A stretch of 64,000 nucleotides of DNA, taken from Mesostigma viride (lineage: Eukaryota > Streptophyta > Mesostigmatophyceae > Mesostigmatales > Mesostigmataceae). Under the pieces are notes generated by a model that saw nothing but the letters and a program-made list of their open reading frames with translations, was not told where the DNA came from and did not search any database. Within the stretch, counting starts at the first letter, position 1. Each line of letters starts with the position of its first letter. The DNA lies in the NCBI GenBank assembly GCA_009746045.1, contig RPFO01000156.1, positions 1,483,381-1,547,380 on the forward strand, in the 5' to 3' direction. Below are positions 11,408-22,600 of this stretch, in pieces. The translations under genes and the position numbers were made by a program.

Positions 11408-11727
11408 TCATTTGCAGATCGCGTTTTCCGCGTTTTCCGCGGCCTGGCACTGAACGCAAAGGTTTTCACCTTTGCGGAGTGTCTGATCAGAATCTATCTA
11501 GGCAGCCGCACGCTGCCCTAGGGGATAACAAGAAGGGCTGGCGTACAGCTGTCTATGATAAGCGCAAGGATCCTAAATATCAGCAAATTCCTTTTATTCG
11601 CTACCCCGATATTCACAGTCTCCTTTCCCACACAGCCAAATATTCTGATCAGACACGCCGCAAAGGTGAAAACCTTTGCGTTCAGTGCCAGGCCGCGGAA
11701 AACGCGGAAAACGCGATCTGCAAATGA

Positions 11728-11786
11728 ATCCGACCGGAATCGAACTGGGGACCTCTCGCACCAATTTTGCTGACTATAGGACGGAC
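11728..11786 (-). other. tRNA-like segment (degenerate), right arm
   Basis: This is the inverted partner of the segment at 11349-11407, with the same B-box and the same missing anticodon arm. Conservation of both copies points to recent duplication, not to selection as a tRNA. Confidence 0.4.
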
Positions 11787-11919
11787 GTCTCCGGTTACCA
11801 TGGCATCGCCAACTTACACCTACAGTCATCCGCAAAAGTTCTCCTGTCCGGGGAGTGATGCAAGCCTTTCGGATTTGGTACTAGATAAATCACTCGAGAT
11901 CTGTGTGTAGGAGTACATC

Positions 11920-12440
11920 CAAATATGGTCGCACATCTGAACCCTGTGATGCCAGATCTCCTTTGCGGCCGTTCCGAGCTTGGCACTGGATTCGTTGTCC
12001 ACATCGTCGCGTCGCTGCCGCAACACGATGTTTTCTGCCATCCGCGGGCTTTTGGTTCCCGCCGCACATTTGAAAGTGCTGTCCTCCGGCTTTTTGCCTT
12101 TGCACCGTGTGCAGTTCTTGGACGTTTGGAATCATGGCATGGCTAACGTGATGACTGACTAGCTAGACCTTTTCAGTGGTTTTCCATTTGCGGGTATTTC
12201 CTCGTAAATGGTGGGAGAGCGATCGCAGCAATGGTGCTCACCACTAGACACTCCCGGCCAGTTAGGCTCGAAACACACGCCCTGATCAAGCAAGCTGTTT
12301 CCGGCCCCACCGTCTAGGTCATCTAGTCGCTCCACACGTAAGCCAGCCATAATTTCAATGCACAAGGATACACATTTCCATCACCATTCATCTTCATCAT
12401 CCTGAACGACTCGAACACGCGGAAAAGATAACGGCATGCT
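11920..12440 (-). mobile_element. Dispersed repeat X, copy 1
   Basis: About 520 bp are repeated at 27332-27855 and 28108-28625 in the same orientation at high identity. On the minus strand a frame of roughly 70 residues starts near 12130 and includes a CTRCKGKKPEDS segment (a possible Cys-X2-Cys knuckle), then a charged stretch with RRDDVDNES. Copies 1 and 3 keep this frame; copy 2 is shifted by one inserted base. No known transposase or gene family was recognised. The conserved copies suggest a mobile or segmentally amplified unit. Confidence 0.6.
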
Positions 12441-12533
12441 ACCATCAAAGAGACAACCAGCGCAGATAACGGCATGCTACCATGGTCCGGATTCTCCCGA
12501 TTTCTGGCCTGCGCTGGTTGTCTCCTTGATGGT
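12441..12533. mobile_element. Tiny element with 25-bp inverted ends
   Basis: Inverted 25-bp ends (12441-12465 and 12509-12533, one mismatch) contain the dispersed motif GAGACAACCAGCGCAG. Only 43 bp lie between them. Single copies of one end occur beside repeat X copies 2 and 3 and elsewhere. It looks like a minimal MITE or a recombination product of one. Confidence 0.5.
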
Positions 12534-12639
12534 GTTGTTCTTAGTCAGTTGCATCGTTTTTCCCATCAGGTCATTAAAAAATTCAATTAAATTATAACAT
12601 GACTCATACATTATAACATGACTCATAAATTATAACATG

Positions 12640-13216
12640 ACTCCCCCTTGACAGAATCCGGCCACCTTCCTCCTCCACCTCCAAGAAACCATCTCACAGC
12701 ACGTGACGCCCCTAGCTGCAGATGTGGCAGCTGTGGGTCGCACGCTGGCTGCTGAGCTCCCCACCATCCCCACCGCCACCGCCACCCTCCTCGCCTCCAC
12801 CCCCCCCCCCTCCGCCTCCACCGACTCCATCACCGCCCAGCTCCGCGACATTGACCAGCGTCTTAAGGATAATGCCATCGCTATCGAGGTCCTGCAGAAC
12901 ACCGCGGGCCTCACCGCCCAGGCGGTGAAGGACATTGCCGCCAAGCCAGCTTCTGCTGGCCTGGTCGGCGATATGCTCCTCCCATTACGACCTGGGCGGA
13001 CATGCTTAAGCAGCACACCAGTGACCTCCACCACCTCCGCCGTCGCAGCCCAGCTCCAGCGGCAGACGCTTGACCTCCGCGAGGAGGCCGAGCTCGCCAA
13101 GCGCAGCCTCATTGAACGTCATTGCCAAGAACTTCAAGATGGAGGAAGGTGAGAATTCCGAGAAGCTTCCGCGTGCTTTTGAGAGAGAAATCCTTGGTCG
13201 CATGCATGGGCCTTAC
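12640..13216 (+). pseudogene. ORF1-only LINE derivative, copy A (internal fragment)
   Basis: The sequence covers the middle of the ORF1-type protein seen complete in copy B: the TA-rich linker, a coiled-coil-like segment (QLRDIDQRLKDNAIAIEVLQ) and DLREEAELAKRSL. Frame changes near 12980 and 13115 break it. It is truncated at both ends and lacks the C-terminal domain. Confidence 0.7.
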
Positions 13217-13234
13217 TAGGACACAAGGCCAACA

Positions 13235-15294
13235 CTAAGACACATGAAATGAACGAGCCACGAGCCACGAGCCACGAGGTAGCCATGGCTGTCGGAGCTC
13301 ATAACTTTCACGTTTGAGCACCGAATTCAGCTGTGAATATCACAATCGCTTCGTCTTTCTTAGACGCACATGCTGATATAATTTTCCGAAGCTATAACGC
13401 ACTATACGATGAGCAAACGCCTCTCGACGCAACGCAGCCTGGCGGCTGCGCTCAGCAATGAAAATACGTCTGCAGCCCCGGCTGCAGCTTCGCCAACCGG
13501 CCCAGAAGGCAGCGGCGCCACTAGCCAAGCTCTAGTGGTCGCCCAGCCCCCTGCTGAGCCCGCCTCGCCCGCAGCTTCGCCTGAACCCTTGGAAGCGCAG
13601 TCGCTCTGCCGAGCCGAGTTGGGCAGAGGCCGACTTTGTTGCCGAAGCCAGCCAGCCCGGCTTCCTTGACACGCTTACCACGGAACGCATCCTGGTCTGC
13701 GTGTTTCATGGAACGCACGCCTCGCTTCTTGCACTATGCAAGCAGCTCTTCAACCAAGCGGTCGCCTCTTTGACCCTCGCTGGATTCGTATCCCCTGTTT
13801 CGACACCATTCCCAGCCTCCACCGCCCCTACCTCCAGCAAGTCGCTCTCTTTTCCCTCCTTGGACGCTCCATCGGGGAGCTTTGGCCCCCCAAGCCTCTC
13901 ACCACCACCTTAACCGATCGAATCCTCCATCCGCTCACTCCTTAATAAGGAGGTCCTCGAGGAGCACGTGGACCCCATTGCTGCAGATGTGGCGGCCATC
14001 GGCAGCACGCTGACTACCGAGCTTCCCCTCCTTTCCACCGCCACCTCCACCATCTCCACCGCCACCTCCACCCTCCTCGCCTCCTCCACCGCCACCACCT
14101 CCACCTCCGACGCCATTGATCACCGCCCAGCTCCGTGACATCGACCAGCGTCTTAAGGACAACGCCATCGCTATCGAGGTTCTGCAGTACACCGCAGGCC
14201 TCACCGCCCAGGCGGTGAAGGACATTGCCGCCAAGCCAGCCCCGGCTGGCCTGGCCGGCGATGCTCCTCCCATCACCACCTGGGCGGACATGCTTAAGCA
14301 ACATACCACCTCCACCACCTCCGCCGTCGCAGCCCAGCTACAGCGGCAGACGCTTGACCTCCGCGAGGAGGCCGAGCTCGCCAAGCGCAGCCTCGATCAA
14401 CGCCATCCTCAAGAACTTCAAGATGGTGGAAGGTGAGAATTCCGAGAAGCTTGCGCGTGCTTTTGAGAGCAAAATCCTTGCATGCATGGGCCTCCTTGGT
14501 GAGATTAAGCTGACCGCCCACCGCCTCCCCCGCGCGCGGGGTAAGGCAGGGGCGCCTCCGCTTCTTCTCATCTTTGACAGCCCAGCGGACAAGGTTTCGT
14601 TCCTCAGATGCCGCAAGCGGCTCGAGAACACTCCCTTCACCGTGGACGACGACTTGACCCTGGCGCAGCAACAACGGCGACGGGAGCTATGGCCGACCTA
14701 CCTCCAGCTCCGGCAGACCAAGGCGGGCCAGCCGGTGTACTGGAAGGGGGCGGACATCTACGTCGGCCACAAGCCCTGGCACGCGACCCCCTCAACCACC
14801 GTGGCCCCAGCGACTCGATCCGGCAGCCCCAGCCTAGGGGAATACAGCAGCAGTAGTGTAGAATAGATAGACAGTGGCCTTGTACATGCCCGCCTATTAC
14901 AGGCACTATTATACCAGCTGATGCCTAGCATTTTTAGTCATGTACATGTGTGCCTATGATGAGCCACCCTCCAGATGATACCTAGCTTTATTTAATTATG
15001 CCGTGCCCATGCAGGGGGTCACTCCCTGCTGAGAAGCCATGCCCTAGCTTTTGTATAGCTGTGCTGATCTTCCCCACCTATGACAGGCTCCCCTTAGCTG
15101 GGTGTTGCCTGAAACTCTGGGTGGTGCAGGTGCCCTAGTGCACCTAGAGCAAGTGTTGTTTACATTCCCACCCTTGCAGGAAGTAGCTTAGAATGTATGA
15201 TAGGCCATATATGCCCCTTCTCTGGGCTATGTGCTACATATACTCCCACTGAACGGAGTTATGTTACTACAATTCAATTCAATTCAATTCAATG
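13235..15294 (+). mobile_element. ORF1-only LINE derivative, copy B (full length, frameshifted)
   Basis: The element runs from a conserved 5' UTR (13235-13408), through an ORF1-like frame starting at ATG 13409 and ending at TAG 14864-14866, to a 3' UTR and an (AATTC)n tail at 15271-15294. The predicted protein has an Ala/Pro-rich N-terminus, a coiled-coil segment, then a C-terminal region (from about 14420) with KAGAPPLLL, FLRCRKRL, DDDLTLAQQQRRRELWPTY and GQPVYWKGADIYV. These match the RRM plus C-terminal domain layout of L1-type ORF1 nucleic-acid chaperones. Frame changes near 13590, 13930, 14115 and 14395 make it defective. No reverse transcriptase follows ORF1, so the element is non-autonomous. 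Confidence 0.75.
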
Positions 15295-16098
15295 GGCCTT
15301 ACTGGTGAGATCGAGCTGGTCGCCCACCGCCTCCCCCGCGCGCGGGGTAAGGCAGGGGCGCCCCCGCTTTTTCTCACCTTTAAGACCCCGGCGGACAAGA
15401 TTTCTTTTCTCAGACGCCGCAAGCGGCTCGAGAAGACTCTCTTCACCCTTGATGACGACTTGACCCTGGCGCAGCAACAACGGCGACGGGAGCTATGGCC
15501 GACCTACCTCCAGCTCCGGCAGACCAAGGCGGGGCAGCCGGTGTACTGGAAGGGGGCGGACATCTACGTCGGCCACAAGCCCTGGCAGGCGACCCCCACG
15601 GCCCCAGCGACTCCAGACGCCCCAGCTTAGGGGAATACAGCAGTAGTATAGTGTAGAATAGATAGACCGTGGCCATGTACATGTACGCCTCCTAGAGGCA
15701 CTATCCCAGCTAAGCCACGCGCTTTATTTAAGCATGTACATGTGTGCCTATGATGAGCCACCCTCCAGATGATGCCTAGCTTTATTTACTTTATGTTGTG
15801 CCCACGCAGGGAGTAACTCTCTGCTGAGACGCCATGCCATTAATTAACTAATTAATTAGACTCGTGCTCCCGTTGGGGAGTCACGCCATGCCATAGCTCT
15901 TGTGTAGCCATGATGATCTTCCCCCACATGCCACGCTCCCCCTTAACTGGGCATAGCGCGATACATCATGAGGGTGCAGGTGCCTTGGTGCACCTAGAGC
16001 AAGTGTTGTTTACATCCCCACCCTTGCAGGAAGTAGCTTAGGATGTATGATAGGCCATATGCCCCCTCTCAAGGGCTATGAAATTAAATTAAATTAAA
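15292..16098 (+). mobile_element. ORF1-only LINE derivative, copy C (5'-truncated)
   Basis: The copy starts inside the AATTC tail of copy B and keeps only the last 112 codons of ORF1 (15292-15630, intact frame with the DLTLAQQQRRRELWP motif) plus the 3' UTR. A short AATT-family fragment interrupts the UTR at about 15838-15895. It ends in an AAATT-type tail near 16081-16098. Confidence 0.7.
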
Positions 16099-16555
16099 CT
16101 ATAACATGCCTCCGTGCCAGGTCGACACCACCCTCGGTCTGGCCGGCCCCCAGCGGCTTGGACAGCCAGGGCGGCACATTCTGACCTGGCCTGGCCCCAA
16201 GGACATTCCCAAAAGGGTAGGGAAACCTGTCACGAACTACGTTCAGATGTTGCTGGACGACCTAGTGGTCCCAGCCCAGTTTGAGCACCGCATCCACTCT
16301 CTCTCCCGTCTTTGGACTGCCATGAAGGACAAGACGCGGTGGAAGAAGATTGTCAAGGCGCACACGCCCGACCCTGTGGGCAAGCCACCTCCCCCCAAGC
16401 GGAGGAGGCGTTTTGATGAGTAGTGCAGTTAGGATTTTCTAGATAGAGTTAGGATAGTTCGATCACGCGGCTTCCTCCACCCCATCCATCATGAAATATG
16501 TGCTACATGACCTCCCCACGGAAGCATGTTATAATTTAATTTAATTTTTAATGCC
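16099..16555 (+). pseudogene. LINE ORF2 C-terminal remnant, copy 2
   Basis: This is the same C-terminal reading as at 4379-4875 but without the 2-bp insertion, so the frame from about 16106 to the stop at 16421-16423 is open (HILTWPGPKDIPKRVGKP to the basic KRRRRFDE end). The 3' UTR, hairpin and ATTTA tail follow at 16430-16555. The reverse transcriptase is absent. Confidence 0.7.
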
Positions 16556-16900
16556 TCCGTGGGGAGGTCATGTAGCACATATTCCATGATGGATGGGGTG
16601 GGGTGGTCCCAGCCCAGTTTGAGCACCGCATCCACTCTCTCTCCCGTCTTTGGACTGTCATGCAGGACAAGACGCGGTGGAATAAGATTGTCAAGGCGCA
16701 CACGCCCGACCCTGTGGGCAAGCCACCTCCCCCCAAGCGGAGGAGGCGTTTTGATGAGTAGTGTAGTTAGGATTTTCTAGATAGCTTAGCGGTTAGTATA
16801 GTTCGATCACGCGGCGTCCTCCACCCCATCCATCATGGAATATGTGCTACATGACCTCCCCACGGAGGCATGTTATAATATAATATAATTTAATTTAATG
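16556..16900 (+). pseudogene. LINE ORF2 C-terminal remnant, copy 3, with an inverted terminus
   Basis: An inverted copy of the family terminus (16556-16605) joins directly to a third, shorter copy of the ORF2 end (about 16606-16761), followed by the 3' UTR and tail (to about 16900). The inverted start is typical of twin-priming or template switching in LINE insertions. Confidence 0.65.
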
Positions 16901-17534
16901 GCCGGGGTGGGGGCAGCTAGCCCCTCTCAAGGGCTATGTGCTACATATACTCCCAACGGAGCTATGTTACAATTCAATTCAATTCAATTCAATCATCTGG
17001 AGTGTGGCACATCATAGGCACACATGTACATGGCTAAATAAGGCGCGTGGCTCAGCTGGTATATCAAGGCTGGTATATCAAGCTGGTATATCAGCTGGTA
17101 TATCAAGAAATATGTGCTACATGATCTCCCAACGGAGGCATGTTATAATTTAATTTGATTTTAATCGTTTTTCCCGTGTTTGTTCTTATCGTGTAGATTT
17201 CATCACGACTCTTGTTGAACTCTTGCATTGTTTGTTGGTCAAAGAATATTAATTAATTAATTAATTATCAACATCACTCCGTTGGGAGTAGATGTAGCAC
17301 ATAGCCCTGAGAAGCTAGGGGCATATGGCTTTTAATACATTCTAGGCTACTTCATGCAAGGGTGCCGGGAATGTAAGCTACCCCTGCTCTAGGTGCACCA
17401 GGGCACCTGCACCCTCATGGTCTATCACGCTATGCCCGGGTAAGGGGGGAGCATGATTGTGAGGGAGGAAGATCATCATGGCTATACAAGAGCTAGGACA
17501 TGGCTGCTCGACAGAGAGCATCTCTCTGCATGGC
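16901..17534. repeat. Mosaic of retroelement 3' ends
   Basis: The stretch contains truncated termini in both orientations: an AATTC-tailed end at 16931-16995, fragments of the ORF1-family 3' UTR, an ATTTA-tailed end at 17106-17163, an AATT run with the CTCCGTTGGGAG hairpin block at 17247-17310, and an inverted ORF1-family 3' UTR at about 17330-17535. A short tandem of CTGGTATATCA sits at 17057-17105. No gene was found. Confidence 0.6.
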
Positions 17535-18971
17535 ATTGAATTGAATTGAATTGAATTGTAACATAACTCCGTTGGGAGTATATGTAGCACATAGCCTGGG
17601 CAGAGAAGGGGCATATGGCCTATCATACATTCTAAGCTACTTCCTGCAAGGGTGGGAATGTAAACAACACTTGCTCTAGGTGCACTAGGGCACCTGCACC
17701 ATGCACCCAGAGTTTCAGGCAACACCCAGCTAAGGGGAGCCTGTCATAGGTGGGGAAGATCAGCACAGCTATACAAAAGCTAGGGCATGGCTTCTCAGCA
17801 GGGAGTGACCCCCTGCATGGGCACTGCATAATTAAATAAAGCTAGGTATCATCTGGAGGGTGGCTCATCATAGGCACACATGTATACATGACTAGAAAAG
17901 GCTAGGCTCAGCTGGTATAGTGCCTATAGTAGGCGGGCATGTACAAGGCCACTGTCTATCTATTCTACACTATACTGCTGCTGTATTCCCCTAGGCTGGG
18001 GCTGCCGGAGTCGCTGGGGCCGCGGTGGTCGAGGGGGTCGCGTGCCAGGGCTTGTGGCCGACGTAGATGGCCGCCCCCTTCCAGTACACCGGCTGGCCCG
18101 CCTTGGTCTGCCGGAGCTGGAGGTAGGTCGGCCATAGCTCCCGTCGCCGTTGTTGCTGCGCCAGGGTCAAGTCGTCGTCCACGGTGAAGGGAGTGTTCGC
18201 GAGCCGCTTGCGGCGTCTGAGAAACGAAATCTTGTCCGCTGGGCTGTCAAAGATGAGAAGAAGCGGAGGCGCCCCTGCCTTACCCCGCGCGCGGGGGAGG
18301 CGACCGGTGGGCGGTCAGTGTCTCACCAAGGAGGCCCATGCGTGCAAGGATTTTGCTCTCAAACGCACGTGCAAGCTTCTCGGAATTCTCACCTTCTTCC
18401 ATGTCGAAGTTCTTGAGTATGGCGTTGAGGCTGCGCTTGGCGAGCTCGGCCTCCTCGCGGAGGTCAAGCGTCTGCCGTTGAAGCTGGGCTGCGACGGCGG
18501 AGGTGGTGGAGGTGGTATGTTGCTTAAGCATGTCCGCCCAGGTGGTGATGGGAGGAGCATCGCCGGCCAGGCCAGCCGGGGCTGGCTTGGCGGCAATGTC
18601 CTTCACCGCCTGGGCGGTGAGGCCTGCGGTGTTCTGCAGAACCTCGATAGCAATGGCGTTGTCCTTAAGACGCTGGTCGATGTCACGGAGCTGGGCGGTG
18701 ATGGCGTCGGAGGTGGAGGTGGTGGCGGTGGAGGAGGCGAGGAGGGTGGAGGTGGCGGTGGAGATGGCGGAGGTGGCGGTGGAGAGGAGGGGGAGCTCGG
18801 CAGCCAGCGTGCTGCCCATGGCCGCCACATCTGCTGCGATGGGGGCCACGTGCTGCTCGAGGGCCTCCTGGAGGAGTGAGCGGATGGAGGCTTCGGTTAA
18901 GGTGGTGGTGAGGGGCTTTCGGGGCCAAAGCTCCGAGATGGAGCGTCCAAGGAGGGAGAAGAGAGCGTATT
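17535..18971 (-). mobile_element. ORF1-only LINE derivative, copy D/E, 3' portion
   Basis: Reading on the minus strand, this is the 3' two thirds of an ORF1 element: the central coiled coil, the C-terminal domain ending near 17991, the 3' UTR and an AATTC-type tail (17537-17556). A frame change near 18300 breaks the ORF. The 5' part is at 25523-26095. The two halves were separated by the LTR retrotransposon at 18977-25517, since they rejoin at one point of the copy B sequence. Confidence 0.8.
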
Positions 18972-18976
18972 CCTGG

Positions 18977-19670
18977 TTTTACATCCCGGCTGACTGCCGG
19001 GTGTAAAAGATCTACACCTGATTCATAATAGACCATTATGAACAGTGGTCGCTATATTAATCTGCGCAATCCACACCATGACTAGTATGGACGATAACTA
19101 ATCTAAGATAATTAACCTGGCGCAGTTGACCCTGGCCGGTTCAAGCCCGAGGTGTTGCAACCTCGTGGGAAGCTGGGCGAAATGCCTCCCGAGGTACATG
19201 TAGCATTTACGACAGGAATTCAGGACCATGCATTTCCTAAACCCGCGGGCGTGACCCAGCCGGAAAGAGAAAGAGATTAACTCAATTCATTTCATTCATT
19301 CCGGGGGTGACAATGGTGAACGTTCCCACACACTATTAACCTTGGCGGCTCACAGCGTTGCCAAGCAGTGCCAAGCAGCACTGCTTGGACGCATGGTCAA
19401 CCGAGATCTCTAGGGCGCTACGGTTCACACGAATTGACCGTACGACCCAAAACGAATTATACTAGGTCCACGCACATTGACATGCTGCGCACCTACAGAT
19501 AAACCAAAGTACCGAAAGTACTACAAAACCACTGAATAGCAAGTACAACGCCGTATGAACCGGCTGTACAAATAGTCCTAAATAGTCGAACACTAAGACT
19601 TCGCCTATTTCACATTGTTGCGCCGAACTGTCCACTAAAGGAACCTAATTAAATAGGCTTGGACGCAACA
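18977..19670 (-). repeat. 3' LTR of the retrotransposon
   Basis: This is a 694-bp LTR; in element orientation it starts TGTTGCGTCC and ends GGGATGTAAAA. The last 32 bp (18977-19008) fold as a strong hairpin (TTTTACA pairing with TGTAAAA, CCCGGC with GCCGGG). The end is therefore not the canonical CA. Confidence 0.9.
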
Positions 19671-19690
19671 CTCCTCCCCCCTCTCTGGGG
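19671..19690 (-). promoter_or_regulatory. Polypurine tract
   Basis: On the minus strand a run of purines (AGAGAGGGGGGAGGAG) touches the 3' LTR. This is the plus-strand primer site expected of LTR retrotransposons and it sets the element's orientation. Confidence 0.8.
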
Positions 19691-22600
19691 AGAGGTCGGC
19701 TACCCCGCTAGCCCAACGACAACCACGCCCAGAACATGCTAGACTCCGTATACGCATGGTGCAACCCATGAGTGACCTATGGTCCCGATGGGGCAGGGAC
19801 CAGCTTGCACGACTAAGCTGGTCCATCGGGCAAGCCCAACTCAGATCCCATCCATTTGCCGCGCGGCACGCAGAAGTAGGATGCATGCCCAAAGGACAGA
19901 AGCGAGGGGCCAAGACACAGGGCAGTGAGCCAAGGTCTCCACGATCACCACAAGTTTAGCCACGGACATACGTGAATCGTAACACATCCAAAGTGAGGAT
20001 AGTCAATACAGGCATCGACACGACCACCACTGTAACTGCACGAGGTGATACATCACACGCAGGTGGCTCAACCTCCAAATTCTCATCACAAGAGCCAATA
20101 AAGGCCATGCTACAATAAAGTAGCCAAAAGGCGCCAAAGATCACCCAGTGTCGCCAAATGTCACCGAATGTCGCCAAATGTCACCAAATGTCACCAACTC
20201 AACGACGTCCCAAATAGAACAGTCTACCAATGGCAAGCAAGGTGCCAAAAGCTCCAACCCGATAAGACAATGTGGTGAGGAACACAATGTTAACTGTCAT
20301 GTGACCATGACCAATCGCACGCCCGTACTATCGCCACACGCAGCAATAGGGAGGTCCACCCAGACCCCTGAGGGGGAACCTGGACAAAAGCCAAAGGTCG
20401 GTGGGAGGAGCTGGAAAGCCCCGCCACGTGGGGACCTGACGGCCCCACAACCTTGGAATTACCACCCGCAACGGTCACAGTACCCACCGGTAACGTCGCG
20501 CTGGTGACTGCCCCGCCCGGCCCTTAAGGCGCGACCCGATTGGGTCCTGCACTGGAAGGTGCAGAAGCCCCAGGTCCCGCCGCCGCTTGGGGAGTCAACA
20601 TCCGCTCCATCACCTTCTGGAGTACCGCTTCCATCGTGGTGGACAACCGCGCCTAAAAAAAAAACTCCGCCTGTGCAACCATCTGTTTCTCCAAACCTAA
20701 ACGCAGCGCCTGCAGCTGGGAGAAAACCCGCTGCTCGACCTCCACCGCGGACTGCGAAGAGAGGTCGGACGCCTTGTTAACACCGGAAACCATGTTGTCC
20801 AACAAATGACTCGCCGATGCGTCCATCGACTCGCCTATGTGGCCACTGTGTCTCCTTGTCCTTGTCGCCCGTCGCCACTATACCTGAGGGGCATAGCGCG
20901 GGCTCCATGTACGGTGGCTTACTGCACCGTTGCACAAATATACGCTTGCGACGGAAGTCGCGTGTGATACTTCGCCCGACGGCCGCCCTAGCGCTGACTG
21001 CCGCCACTGCGCCGACGTCGCGCAGATGTCGCAACTTGAGGCGCGATCATAGCTCGAACTGCGCGCACCGTATCCCGCGCTCTTTGTCGCCGCCGTAACC
21101 CTTATGAAAGCGGTGTCCCTCGCCACCTCGTATGACTACAAGGGGGACTCCGCGCCGAATGAACTAACGCCGAGGTCCAACCCCTCCTGAAGAGCGGGGT
21201 CCTGAAGAGCAGATAGCTCCTCCTTGCAGACCTGCGGCTGGTATTGGTGTGGTGGGGAAGAGACAAGTGTGCATGACTGCGCACATCCATCGCACGAAAG
21301 AGATGAGATACCTCCCCCCCCTATGGGGGAGCCCTGCGTGTGCCTTTGCATGGAGGAAACCACACAAAGTGAAAATTAAAAAAAATTGAAAGATTCCTCT
21401 GACACGCATACGCATCTTCCAATCCTTTATGCACACACCACGTACACCCTCATACACCTACTACATGACCTAGTTGACCTCAGGCACTGACGAACCAAGG
21501 ACAACCAACCCCGTACATCCACGATGTTCGGACCAACACATGTGCATCCACTAGTATGACTACTAGTACAGACACAATATCTAGTTGCTACTAGAGCCAC
21601 TAGTAATAACACTAGTAACCTCAGTGCTTTCTCACTCTGACTCCTCCCCCCCCTAAGGGGGATGGGAGCCTCTCCCTTCAGTCCACTAACTGGGTAACAC
21701 ACAGATGCATGCCTATCTCTGTGACTCCTCCCCCCCCTAAGGGGCTGTGAAGCCTCTTCCTTCTTCTCTCCTCCCCCCTCTATGGGAATCGGAGCGCCCT
21801 CGCGACGGAAAGCACCCGGAGGGGGGGGGGAAAGGGAAAAAAAAAAAATCCAAACAGATAGAATATCAAGCCAAAATAGACGTGCCACAACTGAGGTACA
21901 AAGACATTGTACCCACAAGGGTACTCCCAGACTGGGGAGAAAGGGGTGTGAAGTTCAGGACAAGGCAGTGTCTACGAAACATGTGTCCGAATGGCAGTGA
22001 GAGTGGAGTGATCAGGTCCACAAGCAAGGCTGCCCCTACAAACACGTCGAGGAACTCCCCGGTACTGAGCTATCACGAGCCCCTGTCATCATGGTAGATG
22101 TGTCTAGCTGGCGATGTCCGATAAACCATTGCCACGGTTACCAGCATGACCGCTAGTATTGAGTACAAAAAGAATAGGTATGACTACCTGCAACAGAAAC
22201 GTGCCACACACCCACAACAATGGGTAGGAACATCCATTATCACCTGACATCAATCTCAGCAAACAGCAGGTATGACCAACAGCAACCCCGATTAACAGCA
22301 AGGATTACTACTTGCTAGCTCCTGGCACGGTGGCTGTGCAGGGAAGGGGTGATGGCAAGGGGCTGAATGCGACTGAGGATAGATGATGTGGGGGTGGTGG
22401 TAGAACCCAATGCACCCCATGTGAAGAGTCCTAACTCCCCTTAGAACAGGGAAGAGAACAAAATGCTAATAGCGCCTTCAGACTGAAGGAGTACTGCTAA
22501 CCCTATAGGATCCATAGATTGTTATGTCAAGCAACAAAAATCAACAACAGTCCCAGGCCCGTCATGCAGCTAAGTGCTCCATTGCCTAAAACCTGCAACT

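Larger units (their letters stand above)
11327..11811. repeat. Inverted repeat, ~170-bp arms, each with a tRNA-like segment
   Basis: The left arm (about 11327-11497) and right arm (about 11643-11811) are near-identical in opposite orientation, with about 145 bp of unrelated sequence between. Each arm includes a tRNA-like segment, a run with GCGTTTTCC repeats, and an internal hairpin (CGCAAAGGT...ACCTTTGCG). The structure resembles a fold-back mobile element or a head-to-head duplication. No coding capacity was recognised. Confidence 0.75.

Noticed and set aside
21427-21918. 163-codon minus frame in the LTR element as a gag gene
   Set aside because: Composition follows repeated purine-rich modules; no zinc knuckle or capsid-like segment.
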